Positions 8,090 to 16,647 of a DNA stretch of 64,000 nt are shown in pieces (position 1 is the first letter of the stretch; the number at the start of each line of letters is the position of its first letter). Position numbers and translations under genes: made by a program. The notes below the pieces were generated by a model. That model saw nothing but the letters and a program-made list of their open reading frames with translations. It had not been told where the DNA came from and searched no databases. This DNA comes from Chryseobacterium sp. (GTDB lineage Bacteria; Bacteroidota; Bacteroidia; Flavobacteriales; Weeksellaceae): NCBI RefSeq assembly GCF_019236175.1, contig NZ_JAFAJM010000013.1, positions 1 to 64,000 of the forward strand. Reading direction: 5' to 3'.

Positions 8090-9256
8090 ATGAAAGCAGC
8101 AGTTTTTCATTCACCGGGTAACATTACCTGTGATACCGTCGATGACCCAAAGATTGAAGATCAAAATGATATCATTCTTCGTGTAACTTCCACCGCAATC
8201 TGTGGTAGTGACCTTCACATGTATTCGGGAGGAATTCCTCAGCCGCGTCCTATGGTAATGGGACATGAGTTTATGGGAATTGTGGAGGAAGTAGGAAAAA
8301 ACATTCATCATCTACAAGCGGGTGACAGAGTTGTTGTACCATTTCCGATTGCATGCGGAGGGTGTTATTTCTGCCAGCATGATCTACCATCAGGCTGTGA
8401 AAACTCCAATATAGAAAATTATGGTCCCGAAGGAGGCTTGGTTACTGAAAAAGGAGGTGGAATGTTTGGTTATACCGATCTGTATGGTGGGTATAATGGC
8501 GGGCAGGCACAATATGTGAGAGTTCCTTATGCTAATTTCGGACCTAGAAAGGTTTCTGATTCATTGACCGATGAACAGGTGCTTTTTCTTACCGATATTT
8601 TTCCTACGGGGTATACCGGCGTAATGTGGGCGGAACTTAAAGGTGGAGAAACGGTAGCCATTTTCGGTGCAGGGCCTGTGGGATCAATGGCCGTAAAAAG
8701 TGCTATTCTTCATCATGCAAAAAAAGTAATTGTTATTGATACCCTTCAATATAGACTGGACCAGATAAAAAATCTTACAGGATGCGAAACCATTCTTTGG
8801 GAAGACGCTAAACAGACTGTTGACGAAATCAGAAGCATGACCCATGGCAGAGGTGCCGATTTATGCATAGATGCTGTAGGTTTTGAACCGGACAGAAATC
8901 TGATGGATAGAGCAAAGGCAGTTGTCAATTTTGAAAAAGGTTCTATCAAAGTGCTGGATGCGTGTATGAGTGGAGTAAGACGCGGAGGTTTTGTTTCCAT
9001 ATTAGGAGTCTATCCGATGAATTATGACAATTTTAGGGTAGGTCAGCTTTTTGATAAAGGCGTTACGCTTAAAGCGGGGCAATCCTCGGTTCATGCAATC
9101 ATTGATAAATTAATGAAATATGTGGAAACCGGGCAGGTAAAACTCGATGATATCATAACGCACCGCCTTTCCCTTGATGAGGTGGCAAAAGGATATGAAA
9201 TATTTGATAAAAAGCAGGACGGATGTGTAAAAGTCGTGCTTGATCCCTGGAGGTAA
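8090..9256 (+). CDS. Zinc-dependent alcohol dehydrogenase (formaldehyde-dehydrogenase-like MDR)
   Basis: This medium-chain NAD(P)-dependent dehydrogenase of 388 residues has the catalytic Zn ligands Cys in STAICGSDLH and His-Glu in MGHEFMG. The structural Zn Cys cluster CGGCYFCQHDLPSGC follows, then the GAGPVGSMAV Rossmann motif at about 190. The length and the insertion after the Cys cluster fit the glutathione-independent formaldehyde dehydrogenase branch; the substrate is unproven. Genes for a CinA-like protein and two SDRs follow in the same direction with 5-57 base gaps, suggesting an operon. A decayed copy of the first third lies at 26798-27222. Confidence 0.9.
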   Translation: MKAAVFHSPGNITCDTVDDPKIEDQNDIILRVTSTAICGSDLHMYSGGIPQPRPMVMGHEFMGIVEEVGKNIHHLQAGDRVVVPFPIACGGCYFCQHDLPSGCENSNIENYGPEGGLVTEKGGGMFGYTDLYGGYNGGQAQYVRVPYANFGPRKVSDSLTDEQVLFLTDIFPTGYTGVMWAELKGGETVAIFGAGPVGSMAVKSAILHHAKKVIVIDTLQYRLDQIKNLTGCETILWEDAKQTVDEIRSMTHGRGADLCIDAVGFEPDRNLMDRAKAVVNFEKGSIKVLDACMSGVRRGGFVSILGVYPMNYDNFRVGQLFDKGVTLKAGQSSVHAIIDKLMKYVETGQVKLDDIITHRLSLDEVAKGYEIFDKKQDGCVKVVLDPWR

Positions 9257-9312
9257 GTAAATCTCCATAGTATTAGGAGAGACGTATTCTTAATTAATTA
9301 AAATGTATTCTC

Positions 9313-9813
9313 ATGGAATTTAAACAGTCTTTGTTGGATTATATCGGCGGGGCACTGAAATCTGCCCATGAATCAGTTTCTGTGGCAGAAAGTGTTACTG
9401 CTGGCTGCCTGCAGTTTTCATTTTCGCAGATGAAAGATGCCTCTGAATTTTTTAAAGGCGGCATAACCGCCTATACTCTTGAGGAAAAAGTAAAACTTTT
9501 GAAAGTTGATGCGCAGGAAGCGATAAAGTGTGATTGTGTTTCTAAGGAAGTTGCCGATGAAATGGCGTTGAATGTTAGTGCATTATTCAATACAGACTGG
9601 GGAATATCTGTTACGGGATATGCAACTCCTGTGAAAGAATCGGATCAAAAAATTTTCGCGCATTTTTCATTCGCCTACAAAAATGAAATCATTTTATCCA
9701 AAAAACTGGAACTGCACCATAAAACAAAGGTTTCAACAGCCCAGCTGTATTACGCGGAATTTATTCTCGGATGCTTTAAATGTGAACTCAATCAAATGAT
9801 TATTTTAAAATAA
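9313..9813 (+). CDS. CinA/PncC-like protein (copy 1)
   Basis: This 166-residue protein corresponds to the stand-alone CinA C-terminal domain (nicotinamide-mononucleotide amidohydrolase, PncC family). Recognisable blocks are SVAESVTAGCLQ (usually AES-TGG), FFKGGITAYTLEEKVKLLKV and SVTGYATP (usually TGIAGP). The last block deviates from active enzymes, so activity is uncertain. It lies in the putative operon 8090-11377. A paralogue is at 14670-15209. Confidence 0.8.
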   Translation: MEFKQSLLDYIGGALKSAHESVSVAESVTAGCLQFSFSQMKDASEFFKGGITAYTLEEKVKLLKVDAQEAIKCDCVSKEVADEMALNVSALFNTDWGISVTGYATPVKESDQKIFAHFSFAYKNEIILSKKLELHHKTKVSTAQLYYAEFILGCFKCELNQMIILK

Positions 9814-9818
9814 ACGAT

Positions 9819-10613
9819 ATGGAAATCAAAAATCAATATGTACTGATCACCGGTGCAACCAGTGGAATCGGATATGAACTGGCGAAATTATTCGCAAAAA
9901 ATGGCTACCATCTGGTTATTGTATCGCGCAGTCATGATCAACTGCTTGAAAAAGCCAATGAATTTAAAAAATATGGTGTTAAGGTGGTAACCCAGGCAAA
10001 AAATCTCTTTAAAGAAGATGATGTTTTTTCTATGTATGCCGAACTTAGACTCAACGATATTAGCCCGGAAATATTGGTGAATGACGCAGGACAAGGCTTC
10101 TATGGAAAATTTGAAGATACAGATATACATCGGGAATTGGATATTGTCAGGCTCAATATAAATGCAGTTCTGATTTTAACCAAACTTTTCCTAAAGGATC
10201 GTATCAGCAAAGGATCAGGAAAAATACTGAATCTGGCTTCAATCGCAAGTAAAGCACCCGGTCCATGGCAATCAGTTTATCATGGAAGTAAAGCTTTTAT
10301 CTTATCATGGTCTGAGGCGATTCGTGAAGAGTTAAAAGATACCGGAATTACCGTTACGGCACTTCTTCCAGGACCGACCGATACGGATTTTTTCAACAAA
10401 GCCCAGATGAACAGAAGTAAGATTATGGAAGATAAAGAGAGTTTCAGCACTCCGGAAGAAGTGGCTAAAGATGGCTATGAAGCTCTGATGAAAGGAGAGG
10501 ATAAAATAATCTCGGGGTTGAAAAATAAATTAACGGTAGCCATGTCTAATCTGGCAAGCGATAGCATGGCAGCATATCGTATGGGAAAAATGCAGGAACC
10601 ACAGGATGTATAA
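9819..10613 (+). CDS. Short-chain dehydrogenase/reductase (DltE-like)
   Basis: This classical SDR has 264 residues. It shows TGATSGIG (cofactor loop, about 11-18), a VNDAG equivalent of the NNAG motif, a Ser in NLASIAS, and the catalytic YxxxK in SVYHGSKAF. The C-terminus is long and polar. The subfamily (DltE/YqjQ-like) often prefers NADP(H); the substrate is unknown. It starts 5 bases after the CinA-like gene and is followed 11 bases later by another SDR, so the three are surely co-transcribed. Confidence 0.85.
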   Translation: MEIKNQYVLITGATSGIGYELAKLFAKNGYHLVIVSRSHDQLLEKANEFKKYGVKVVTQAKNLFKEDDVFSMYAELRLNDISPEILVNDAGQGFYGKFEDTDIHRELDIVRLNINAVLILTKLFLKDRISKGSGKILNLASIASKAPGPWQSVYHGSKAFILSWSEAIREELKDTGITVTALLPGPTDTDFFNKAQMNRSKIMEDKESFSTPEEVAKDGYEALMKGEDKIISGLKNKLTVAMSNLASDSMAAYRMGKMQEPQDV

Positions 10614-10624
10614 ATTTTAATAGT

Positions 10625-11377
10625 ATGGAGAGGTTGCAATTGGAGAATAAATCAGTGCTCATTACAGGAGCAGACAGCGGAATAGGTAAAGCAATTGCCT
10701 TATTATTTGCCAAAGAAGGTGCTGATATTTCGTTTATCTATTATAAAGACGAAAAAGATGCAGAAAAAACAAAATTGGAAATTGAAGCGCTAGGCAGGCG
10801 TGCTATATGTTTTGGCGGAGATATCAATGATATAGATTTTTGTAAAGTAACCGTCTCAAAAACACTTACTGAGTTTGGGAAAATTGATATTTTGGTAAAC
10901 AATGCGGGAATACAAATTCCTGCAGATAATATTATTGACCTTACAGAAGAAAACATCAGAAAGACATTTAATTCCAATATCATTGGAATGATTTTACTTA
11001 CCAAGGAAGTTTTTCCCCATTTAAAAAAAGGGAGTTCCATTGTTAATACGACCTCTGCAGTGGCTTATATGGGGCATGAAGAATTATTAGATTATTCAGC
11101 TACAAAAGGGGCAATTGTTTCTTTTACGAGATCGCTGGCATTACAGGCGAAACATAAAGGAATTCGGGTCAATGCAGTAGCACCTGGACCGGTAGCGACA
11201 CCCCTTACTGAGAAAACTTTTGGTGAAGAAGAAGACGATCAAAGCAAGCCTCCATTGGAAAGAAATGCTAATACGGATGAGATTGCTTCAAGTTATCTGT
11301 TTTTAGCTACCGATGCTTCAGCACAGATGACGGGGCAGGTTCTCCATCCGAACGGTGGGCTCATTGTCAACGGTTAA
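10625..11377 (+). CDS. SDR family oxidoreductase (glucose-1-dehydrogenase-like)
   Basis: This classical SDR has 250 residues: TGADSGIGKAIALLFAKEGA (cofactor loop), VNNAGIQIP, a Ser in NTTSAVAYMG, catalytic LDYSATKGA, and the usual C-terminal 'QVLHPNGGLIVNG' end. It resembles the YghA/YhdF general-stress branch found next to DUF892 and catalase genes in many bacteria. Last intact gene of the putative operon that starts at 8090. Immediately downstream is a chimeric pseudogene. Confidence 0.88.
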   Translation: MERLQLENKSVLITGADSGIGKAIALLFAKEGADISFIYYKDEKDAEKTKLEIEALGRRAICFGGDINDIDFCKVTVSKTLTEFGKIDILVNNAGIQIPADNIIDLTEENIRKTFNSNIIGMILLTKEVFPHLKKGSSIVNTTSAVAYMGHEELLDYSATKGAIVSFTRSLALQAKHKGIRVNAVAPGPVATPLTEKTFGEEEDDQSKPPLERNANTDEIASSYLFLATDASAQMTGQVLHPNGGLIVNG

Positions 11378-11387
11378 ATTATGGGTT

Positions 11388-11771
11388 ATGAACGGAGTAA
11401 TGATTCAGTTTTTTCATTGGTACCATTCCTAGAATTTATGGAATGAGTTTGAAGAAAAGGTGGGTTATTTAAAACAGCTTGGTTTTACTGTGGTATGGTT
11501 TCCTCCTGCAACAAAGTATTCTTTTCTTATCAGTTTTACCTGTCATTTTTATGGAAGCTATGAAGAATACAGTGGTGAGCAGATTGCTAAAGAACTGCCT
11601 GTGATGCCAATTCAGGAATATTTGTATGATGCCCGTTTTTGGTTTGAGTCGTTTCAAAACTGGCAGAGTTAGTTTTTAGCAGTTGCTTCGCTGGTTATCC
11701 TTTCAATTTGGCTCAGAGAAAAAGGTTCTCCGGAATCAAAACCAGTTGATATGCCACATATTGAAAATTAA
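11388..11771 (+). pseudogene. Chimeric remnant: 5' end of alpha-amylase joined to 3' part of a DUF6766 gene
   Basis: A single reading frame runs from ATG 11388 to TAA 11769-11771, broken by TAG at 11430 and TAG at 11670. Its first part reads MNGVMIQFFHWYHS (stop) and NLWNEFEEKVGYLKQLGFTV, then VWFPPATK, the unmistakable start of a cytoplasmic alpha-amylase. From about 11517 it reads as a DUF6766-type membrane protein (YLYDARFWFESFQNWQS, stop, FLAVASLVILSIWLREKGSP). The second stop replaces a Glu codon by one base (GAG to TAG) if the family usually has WQSEF. A deletion seems to have fused two neighbouring genes in frame, followed by decay. Confidence 0.75.
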
Positions 11772-12422
11772 ATGTTTAGTTACACAAAAAAATACGACAT
11801 GAAGCCACAATTGATCACAGGGATACCCCTGCAAGAAAAAGGAAGTTTTCACGATACGGAAAGTATTCGTTTAGCTAAAGATTTTGAAGATATAGTTGAT
11901 TTGTATAAGACTTTAAAAGATCGCCTTTTGTCGGTAAATTACTGGAATTATTATGCTAGTGGAGTTGGTGCGGATTTTAAACTGCACGATAAAAATGGGA
12001 ATTTAAAAAAGAGATTACCTGAAAAAGGAGATTTCATTAGGATTGATATTCCGGGGCCGGGCAATTTTGAAGTAAGAGGGTTTGATTGGGTCGAGATAAC
12101 AGATATGTATGAAAATTTATCTGCCAATAATGAAATTTTGGAGCAGCTGATTATTGAGTGTAAACCATCGGGGATACCGGGTAAAATAAATATGCACACC
12201 GCACACTTTTACACGGGAGATGCAAGCTCTACCTTTATTATAGCACGAGGGAAAGATTTTATAAAAGCAGGTATTTACGGACGTAACGAGACACCCAATA
12301 TGGATGCTCAAATCGCAGACAAAGCAAGGAATTTAGCTATTGCCCTTGGAGGGATGGTGGGAATTTCAAAAATTCAATGGAAAATTTTGACAGATGGGTT
12401 AGTTGAGTTTCGATCCTGGTGA
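11772..12422 (+). CDS. Conserved hypothetical protein (216 aa)
   Basis: This soluble protein of 216 residues has no signal peptide or membrane segment. It has a regular alpha/beta appearance, with the motifs GPGNFEVRGFDWVEI (about 95-109) and NIDAQIADKARNLA-like text near the C-terminus. I do not recognise a domain; it looks like a Bacteroidota-specific protein. The ATG at 11772 directly abuts the stop of the chimeric pseudogene; ATG 11799 (MKPQLITG) is an alternative start. It may once have been coupled to the DUF6766 gene. Confidence 0.65.
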   Translation: MFSYTKKYDMKPQLITGIPLQEKGSFHDTESIRLAKDFEDIVDLYKTLKDRLLSVNYWNYYASGVGADFKLHDKNGNLKKRLPEKGDFIRIDIPGPGNFEVRGFDWVEITDMYENLSANNEILEQLIIECKPSGIPGKINMHTAHFYTGDASSTFIIARGKDFIKAGIYGRNETPNMDAQIADKARNLAIALGGMVGISKIQWKILTDGLVEFRSW

Positions 12423-12555
12423 TATATAGATTTTGAAATCGTATTAATTCTAAAGAAAGTAATAAATTACTATCTAAAAAATATTAGAGTGATTTTATTC
12501 TTTCTTATCATATAAATAGGTGAAGAGTAAAATTTAATAAAATTTATGAATCAAT

Positions 12556-12572
12556 TATGATCATTGTCATAG
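12556..12572. promoter_or_regulatory. CRP/FNR-like box (site 2)
   Basis: TATGATCATTGTCATAG is an inverted TGA-N6-TCA with the shared GTCATA. Its centre is about 61 bases before the start of the lipoprotein at 12625, a usual position for an activator site. Confidence 0.55.
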
Positions 12573-12624
12573 GATTTGCTTTCCTGAGCTTGTAGCTTTG
12601 ATATACCAAATTAAAATATGTTAT

Positions 12625-12846
12625 ATGAAAGCAATAATCTCTTTAGCTCTTCTTCTAGGGCTTTTGACAATCAGTTGTAAAAAAGAAGTACAAACAGCGC
12701 CACCAATTACTGCTGATTCATCTGCTATAGATTCAATGAATACAAATTCTACACGGCCAGACACAACAGGTATTACATCAAGAAATCCAAATGATAGTGT
12801 TGCCACTATTAAGATGAAGGATTCAGCTGGCGTGAGCTTTAAATAA
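12625..12846 (+). CDS. Small lipoprotein with RPDTT motif
   Basis: This 73-residue lipoprotein has the signal peptide MKAIISLALLLGLLTISC with the lipid-attachment Cys at 18, then a short Ser/Thr/Asp-rich disordered tail containing RPDTTGITSRNPNDS. The same motif pattern appears in the lipoprotein at 25505-25795 (RPDTTSSTSQNSKDS), so the two are paralogues or share a motif. ATG 12625 is chosen over a weak TTG upstream. Both paralogues have a CRP/FNR-like box 60-80 bases upstream. Function unknown. Confidence 0.65.
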   Translation: MKAIISLALLLGLLTISCKKEVQTAPPITADSSAIDSMNTNSTRPDTTGITSRNPNDSVATIKMKDSAGVSFK

Positions 12847-12974
12847 GGACACATATAATTTAACTTATTACAGAATAATAGAATAACTAAAAGTATTATT
12901 CAATTATGTTTCACACTGTTTCTACGGTGTGCGGGTATTGTGTTGTCTAAACATTAAAAATAAACTGACTGTAG

Positions 12975-12990
12975 TCTGATACTAGTCAAG
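12975..12990. promoter_or_regulatory. CRP/FNR-like box (site 3, degenerate)
   Basis: TCTGATACTAGTCAAG has TGA-N6-TCA but lacks the trailing TAA. It lies about 50 bases upstream of the KGG-type protein at 13035. It is a weaker match than the other sites and could be chance. Confidence 0.3.
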
Positions 12991-13034
12991 GACTGCGGTA
13001 CATCACTAAATATTAATTTCAAAAAGTAAAATTT

Positions 13035-13853
13035 ATGAACACTAGAAATTCAAACAACAGAAGTTCAGGCAGAAATTCATCAGATGATGACCAGTCAATG
13101 CTTGAAGAAGCGTACCAATTAGGTTATGAGCATGGTTATAACGACGGAAGTGAGGATGAGGAGTACGATGATGATTTCTCAGATTTTGAAGACTATTTCG
13201 ATGAGGAAGGAGGCTATGATGACGAAGATTATGATGACGATGATGATGACTATGACGACGACGATGACTATGATGACTATGATGACGACGATGACGATGA
13301 TGATAATAGGGGCAGAGGTTCAAGAGGCGGAAGCAGAGGAAATAGAGGAGGTAGTCAAAACAGGGATAGTCAGGGAAGATTTACTTCTGGTGGAAGAGGA
13401 AGTTCTGGAAGCAGCTCTCGTGGAGGATCCCGTTCTGGCTCCGGATCTAGGTCAGGAGGAAGCGGAAGATCTTCGGGATCTGGCTCAGGATCAAGATCAA
13501 ATTCAGGATCAGGAAGATCAGGATCAAATAGCGGAGGAAGCTCAAGAAACTCCAATTCAAGATCGGGTGGCAACAGCAGCTCAGGAAGAGGGCGTAGTTC
13601 AAGCTCCGGTTCAGGAAATAGCAGTGGATCAAACTCCAGTTCAGGAAGCGGCCGTGGCTCTAATTCTAACTCCGGTTCAGGAGGTAGTAACAGAGGTTCT
13701 AATTCAGGAGGGGGAACATCAAAAAGAGGTTTTGCTTCAATGAGTAAATCTGAACGTACAAGAATAGCCAGAATGGGAGGTCAGGCTTCTCATGGTGGTG
13801 GAAGATCTTCAGGATCCGGCAGATCCGGATTCGGAGGCAGACGTAATTCATAA
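13035..13853 (+). CDS. Disordered acidic/RGS-rich protein with C-terminal KGG-type stress motif
   Basis: This 272-residue protein has three parts. Residues 1-38 are polar with a short helical stretch (MLEEAYQLGYEHGYNDGS). Residues about 39-92 are almost only Asp, Glu and Tyr. Residues about 92-230 are Arg/Gly/Ser/Asn repeats. A conserved end, KRGFASMSKSERTRIARMGG then QASHGGGR, matches the KGG/con-10 type stress motif (usually GFASM-x-x-E-x-x-x-x-IA-x-KGG). The repeats make other frames look open, but only this one has the KGG motif. A good terminator follows. Upregulation under stress is known for KGG-motif proteins; the long polyampholyte body is unusual. Confidence 0.8.
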   Translation: MNTRNSNNRSSGRNSSDDDQSMLEEAYQLGYEHGYNDGSEDEEYDDDFSDFEDYFDEEGGYDDEDYDDDDDDYDDDDDYDDYDDDDDDDDNRGRGSRGGSRGNRGGSQNRDSQGRFTSGGRGSSGSSSRGGSRSGSGSRSGGSGRSSGSGSGSRSNSGSGRSGSNSGGSSRNSNSRSGGNSSSGRGRSSSSGSGNSSGSNSSSGSGRGSNSNSGSGGSNRGSNSGGGTSKRGFASMSKSERTRIARMGGQASHGGGRSSGSGRSGFGGRRNS

Positions 13854-13861
13854 TTCTTTTT

Positions 13862-13894
13862 AGGCTGTCTCTGTGAAAAAGGGGCAGCCTTTTA
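13862..13894 (+). terminator. Intrinsic terminator of the KGG-type gene
   Basis: AGGCTGTCTC pairs with GGGGCAGCCT (two G-U pairs) around nine bases and is followed by TTTT. It starts nine bases after the stop codon and separates the gene from the DUF892 gene at 13917. Confidence 0.75.
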
Positions 13895-13916
13895 ACCTTT
13901 TAAATCCCATTATCAT

Positions 13917-14504
13917 ATGGCAACTAAAACAACAGAAAACACGACAACCGGTGCTGCTGACAAAAAAATGACAGTAGACAATGCTACAGTAAAAGAAAAT
14001 GAGATGAAAAATGCTCCGCTGCATAAATTTTTTGTAGATGCACTAAAAGACATTTATTACGCTGAGCATAAATTAGTAGATGCGTTGCAGACTATGCATG
14101 ACGCAGCAACAACCGAAGAGCTTAAAGATGCTTTTGAGGATCATCAGTTACAGACTAAAAAGCATATAAGCCGCTTGGAGAAAGTTTTTAAACTCGTTAA
14201 TGAGAGTCCGGAGCAGAAAAAATGTGAAGCAATGGATGGATTGATTAAGGAAGGCGAAGAAATCATTAAATCTACGGAAGAAGGCACGATGACAAGAGAT
14301 GCAGCTCTGATAATCGCGGCGCAGAAGGTAGAACATTACGAGATCGCAAGCTATGGAGGCTTAACGCAACTTGCTATTACTATGGGACACGATAAGGCTG
14401 CTGAGCTGTTAGAAAAAACACTGCAGGAGGAAGAAGATACAGATTACAACCTTACGGAGATTGCAGAAACTAACATTAATTTTGATGCTCAGCAAGAAGA
14501 TTAA
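13917..14504 (+). CDS. DUF892 (YciE/YciF-type) ferritin-like protein, copy 1
   Basis: This 195-residue protein has a Thr/Lys-rich N-terminal tail (1-38) and a DUF892 four-helix domain (about 40-190). Signature blocks: HKFFVDALKDIYYAEHKLVD, then HISRLEKVF, KCEAMDGLIKEGEEII, and KVEHYEIASYGGL; the Glu/His residues in these helices are the likely metal ligands. YciF-type proteins are induced by osmotic and other stress in enterobacteria; enzymatic activity is unproven. A paralogue is at 24868-25458. It is a single-gene unit between two terminators. Confidence 0.88.
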   Translation: MATKTTENTTTGAADKKMTVDNATVKENEMKNAPLHKFFVDALKDIYYAEHKLVDALQTMHDAATTEELKDAFEDHQLQTKKHISRLEKVFKLVNESPEQKKCEAMDGLIKEGEEIIKSTEEGTMTRDAALIIAAQKVEHYEIASYGGLTQLAITMGHDKAAELLEKTLQEEEDTDYNLTEIAETNINFDAQQED

Positions 14505-14519
14505 ACATATAAAATTTAA

Positions 14520-14553
14520 ACAAGCCATACAGCTGATAGTGTGTGGCTTGTTT
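14520..14553 (+). terminator. Intrinsic terminator of DUF892 copy 1
   Basis: ACAAGCCATAC pairs with GTGTGGCTTGT (one G-U) around an eight-base loop, followed by TTT. It lies 16 bases after the stop. Confidence 0.8.
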
Positions 14554-14669
14554 TCAATAATATAAAGCAGCGTCTTCATTTAAAGAATAAACATTACCCT
14601 AAGTTCGTTAATACATTAATGAAATACAGATCAATTTTAATTAGGTAAAATCTATATTATAAAAGTATC

Positions 14670-15209
14670 ATGGAATTTAACAAGATCCTTTTGGAACAAA
14701 TCAATGAAGAATTTATGAGTTGTGATCAAACCATTTCTCTTGCAGAAAGTGTTACCGCTGGTGCGATGCAGCTTGCATTTTCGGAAATGACTAATTCAAA
14801 ATTATTTTATAAAGGCGGTATCACGGTACATAGTCCTGATAAAATAGTGAAACTGTTGAAGGTAGAGACTTCTGAGATCAAAAATTCTAATTGTGTATCA
14901 AGCCTTATTGCTGACAAGTTAGGACTCTATGCATCCACAATGTTTGAAAGTGATTGGTGTATTGCTACATCCGGATACTGTACACCGGAAAGACATTCTG
15001 TATTTGAAATTTATGTCTATTACTCGATTCTGTATAAGAGGCAGATTGTCTTTTCAGATAAAATAGAGTTCAATAATTATAAAAATAAATTTAGCCCTCT
15101 TTCTGTAAAGTTATATTACACGGAAGAGATTTTAAAAAAAATTCTAAGCCAGTTGAAACTGACCCTTATCCTGAACAGTAAAGAAACTAACGACAGATCA
15201 ACATTATAA
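14670..15209 (+). CDS. CinA/PncC-like protein (copy 2)
   Basis: This 179-residue paralogue of the protein at 9313 has the same blocks: TISLAESVTAGAMQLAFSEM, then FYKGGITVHSPDKIVKLLKV, and ATSGYCTPERHS. The last block is even farther from the TGIAGP motif of active PncC, and the C-terminal half is divergent and basic. A non-enzymatic role is possible. It stands alone; no CRP/FNR-like box was seen upstream. Confidence 0.7.
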   Translation: MEFNKILLEQINEEFMSCDQTISLAESVTAGAMQLAFSEMTNSKLFYKGGITVHSPDKIVKLLKVETSEIKNSNCVSSLIADKLGLYASTMFESDWCIATSGYCTPERHSVFEIYVYYSILYKRQIVFSDKIEFNNYKNKFSPLSVKLYYTEEILKKILSQLKLTLILNSKETNDRSTL

Positions 15210-15322
15210 AAAGAAAAGATAAGTATAAAATCAAAGCCTGACTTTTAACTTACACACTTTGCAAGACAGTCTTCAATTTTAAAGAATATGGTCTTAGAAA
15301 GTTCAATCCGTATCAATTTATT

Positions 15323-15508
15323 TTAAAATTGCAGTTTAAATGGACCTTCAAAATACGTCTCATACTTATCCAGGAGCTTTCCTTCCTGATCATAAACTCC
15401 AAGTTTTAGATTTTGTTTTGACAGTTTTCTCTGTTTACCGGGCGAAGCATCTCGTCGGAGAAATATGACGCTAAACGTTAACTTTAAAAAAAAGTAAAAA
15501 CTATTCAT
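15323..15508 (-). CDS. Doubtful small protein or gene fragment (61 aa)
   Basis: The C-terminal half reads like a real protein (LKLGVYDQEGKLLDKYETYF), while the N-terminal third is an unconvincing hydrophobic stretch. This may be the 3' fragment of a longer, lost gene. No family is recognised. Confidence 0.3.
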   Translation of the reverse strand: MNSFYFFLKLTFSVIFLRRDASPGKQRKLSKQNLKLGVYDQEGKLLDKYETYFEGPFKLQF

Positions 15509-15572
15509 GGTTTTTATTTTAAGTTTTCGAAACTAAATCGTCGAATCTTTCACCGTTTTATCAGGAGTTTTT

Positions 15573-16496
15573 TCAGCAGTTACTATATTTTTTCGAGTCT
15601 TCTTTAGATACTATTTGCGGGCTCCATTTTGCATGTTTTGAAGGTTTAAGTTGATGCCCCATTTTTTTAGCGTAGACCTTAGTGAATTCTGCACCAAAGA
15701 AAATAATCTGACAGGTATAATTAATCCATAACAATAGTAAAATAACAGTCCCGGCAGTACCAAATGCTGAACTGGGATTGAACGTTTCAAAATAAAAAGT
15801 AAGGATATACTTTCCAAGTGTAAACAGTGCAGCTGTTACTGCAGCTCCAACCCATACGGATTTCCATTGTAACTCAACATCCGGCAGAATTTTGAACATT
15901 GCTGCGAAAAGAAATAGTGTAACCAGAAAGCCTACAACAATATTAATAATACTCACCAAAACCAGGGTTTCCAACCCGAAACGGTGGATAACCCAATCGT
16001 TAGCAAGACCGATGAAAGAACTTAGCAGCAAGGTAATGAGCATAAGAAATGCAATGACAATAATCATCCCCAGAGAATTCGCACGGTCGAGAAGATATTT
16101 TTCCCAAGCCTTTTTAGGAGTTGCCACGATATCCCACAGCTTATTGAGGGATTTTTGAAATTGGAAGAAAAGTGAAGTTGCCCCAAAAACAAGCGTAACG
16201 ATTCCAATGATTTTCATAACGATGTTCTTTTTATCCACCATGCCGGCTACGACCATTTCTTCAAGACTTTTACCAACATCTTTCCCCATCATGCTCCCGA
16301 TAAGTTTAGTGATTTCTCCCCGTACCGCTTCTTCACCAAAGAATATACCCGTAAGCCATATAACTATGATTAAGAGCCCAGGAATCGAAAAAATTGCGGT
16401 ATAGGCTAAGCTGGCAGCCTCGGTTCCGAGATCCCGTGCACTCCAGTCCTTGTATGTCCCTTTAAGTATTTCCCAAAAATTATTAATTGCTTTCAT
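15573..16496 (-). CDS. YihY/BrkB-family inner-membrane protein
   Basis: This 307-residue integral membrane protein has about six predicted membrane segments. Family features: SLAYTAIFSIPGLLIIVIWL near the N-terminus, GATSLFFQFQKSLNKLWDI, and the end block NPSSAFGTAGTVILLLLWIN then YTCQIIFFGAEFTKVYAKK. The family was once called RNase BN by mistake; members are putative transporters of unknown substrate. It is transcribed towards the small 15323 frame. Hydrophilic tail of about 30 residues at the C-terminus. Confidence 0.9.
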   Translation of the reverse strand: MKAINNFWEILKGTYKDWSARDLGTEAASLAYTAIFSIPGLLIIVIWLTGIFFGEEAVRGEITKLIGSMMGKDVGKSLEEMVVAGMVDKKNIVMKIIGIVTLVFGATSLFFQFQKSLNKLWDIVATPKKAWEKYLLDRANSLGMIIVIAFLMLITLLLSSFIGLANDWVIHRFGLETLVLVSIINIVVGFLVTLFLFAAMFKILPDVELQWKSVWVGAAVTAALFTLGKYILTFYFETFNPSSAFGTAGTVILLLLWINYTCQIIFFGAEFTKVYAKKMGHQLKPSKHAKWSPQIVSKEDSKKYSNC

Positions 16497-16647
16497 GATG
16501 TATAGTATTACCGGTAAAAATCAGGTATATAATTTTTACTTACCAATGTGAAACAAACAGAACCAAAAGGCTATTACTTGGAGATCACTTCCGATTCTTA
16601 AATTAGTCTGTGAAAATTATGATAGAGTTTCTTAGATATGAAACAGA

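Noticed and set aside
13042..13323. His/Arg-rich minus-strand frame of 93 codons
   Set aside because: It is the complement of the Asp codon repeats and has no start context or neighbours.
13126..13743. Second long plus-strand frame (205 aa, rich in Met/Thr and Glu/Gln) inside the KGG-type gene
   Set aside because: It is a shifted reading of the repetitive Asp/Gly/Ser-coding DNA; the KGG motif and the terminator fit the 13035 frame.
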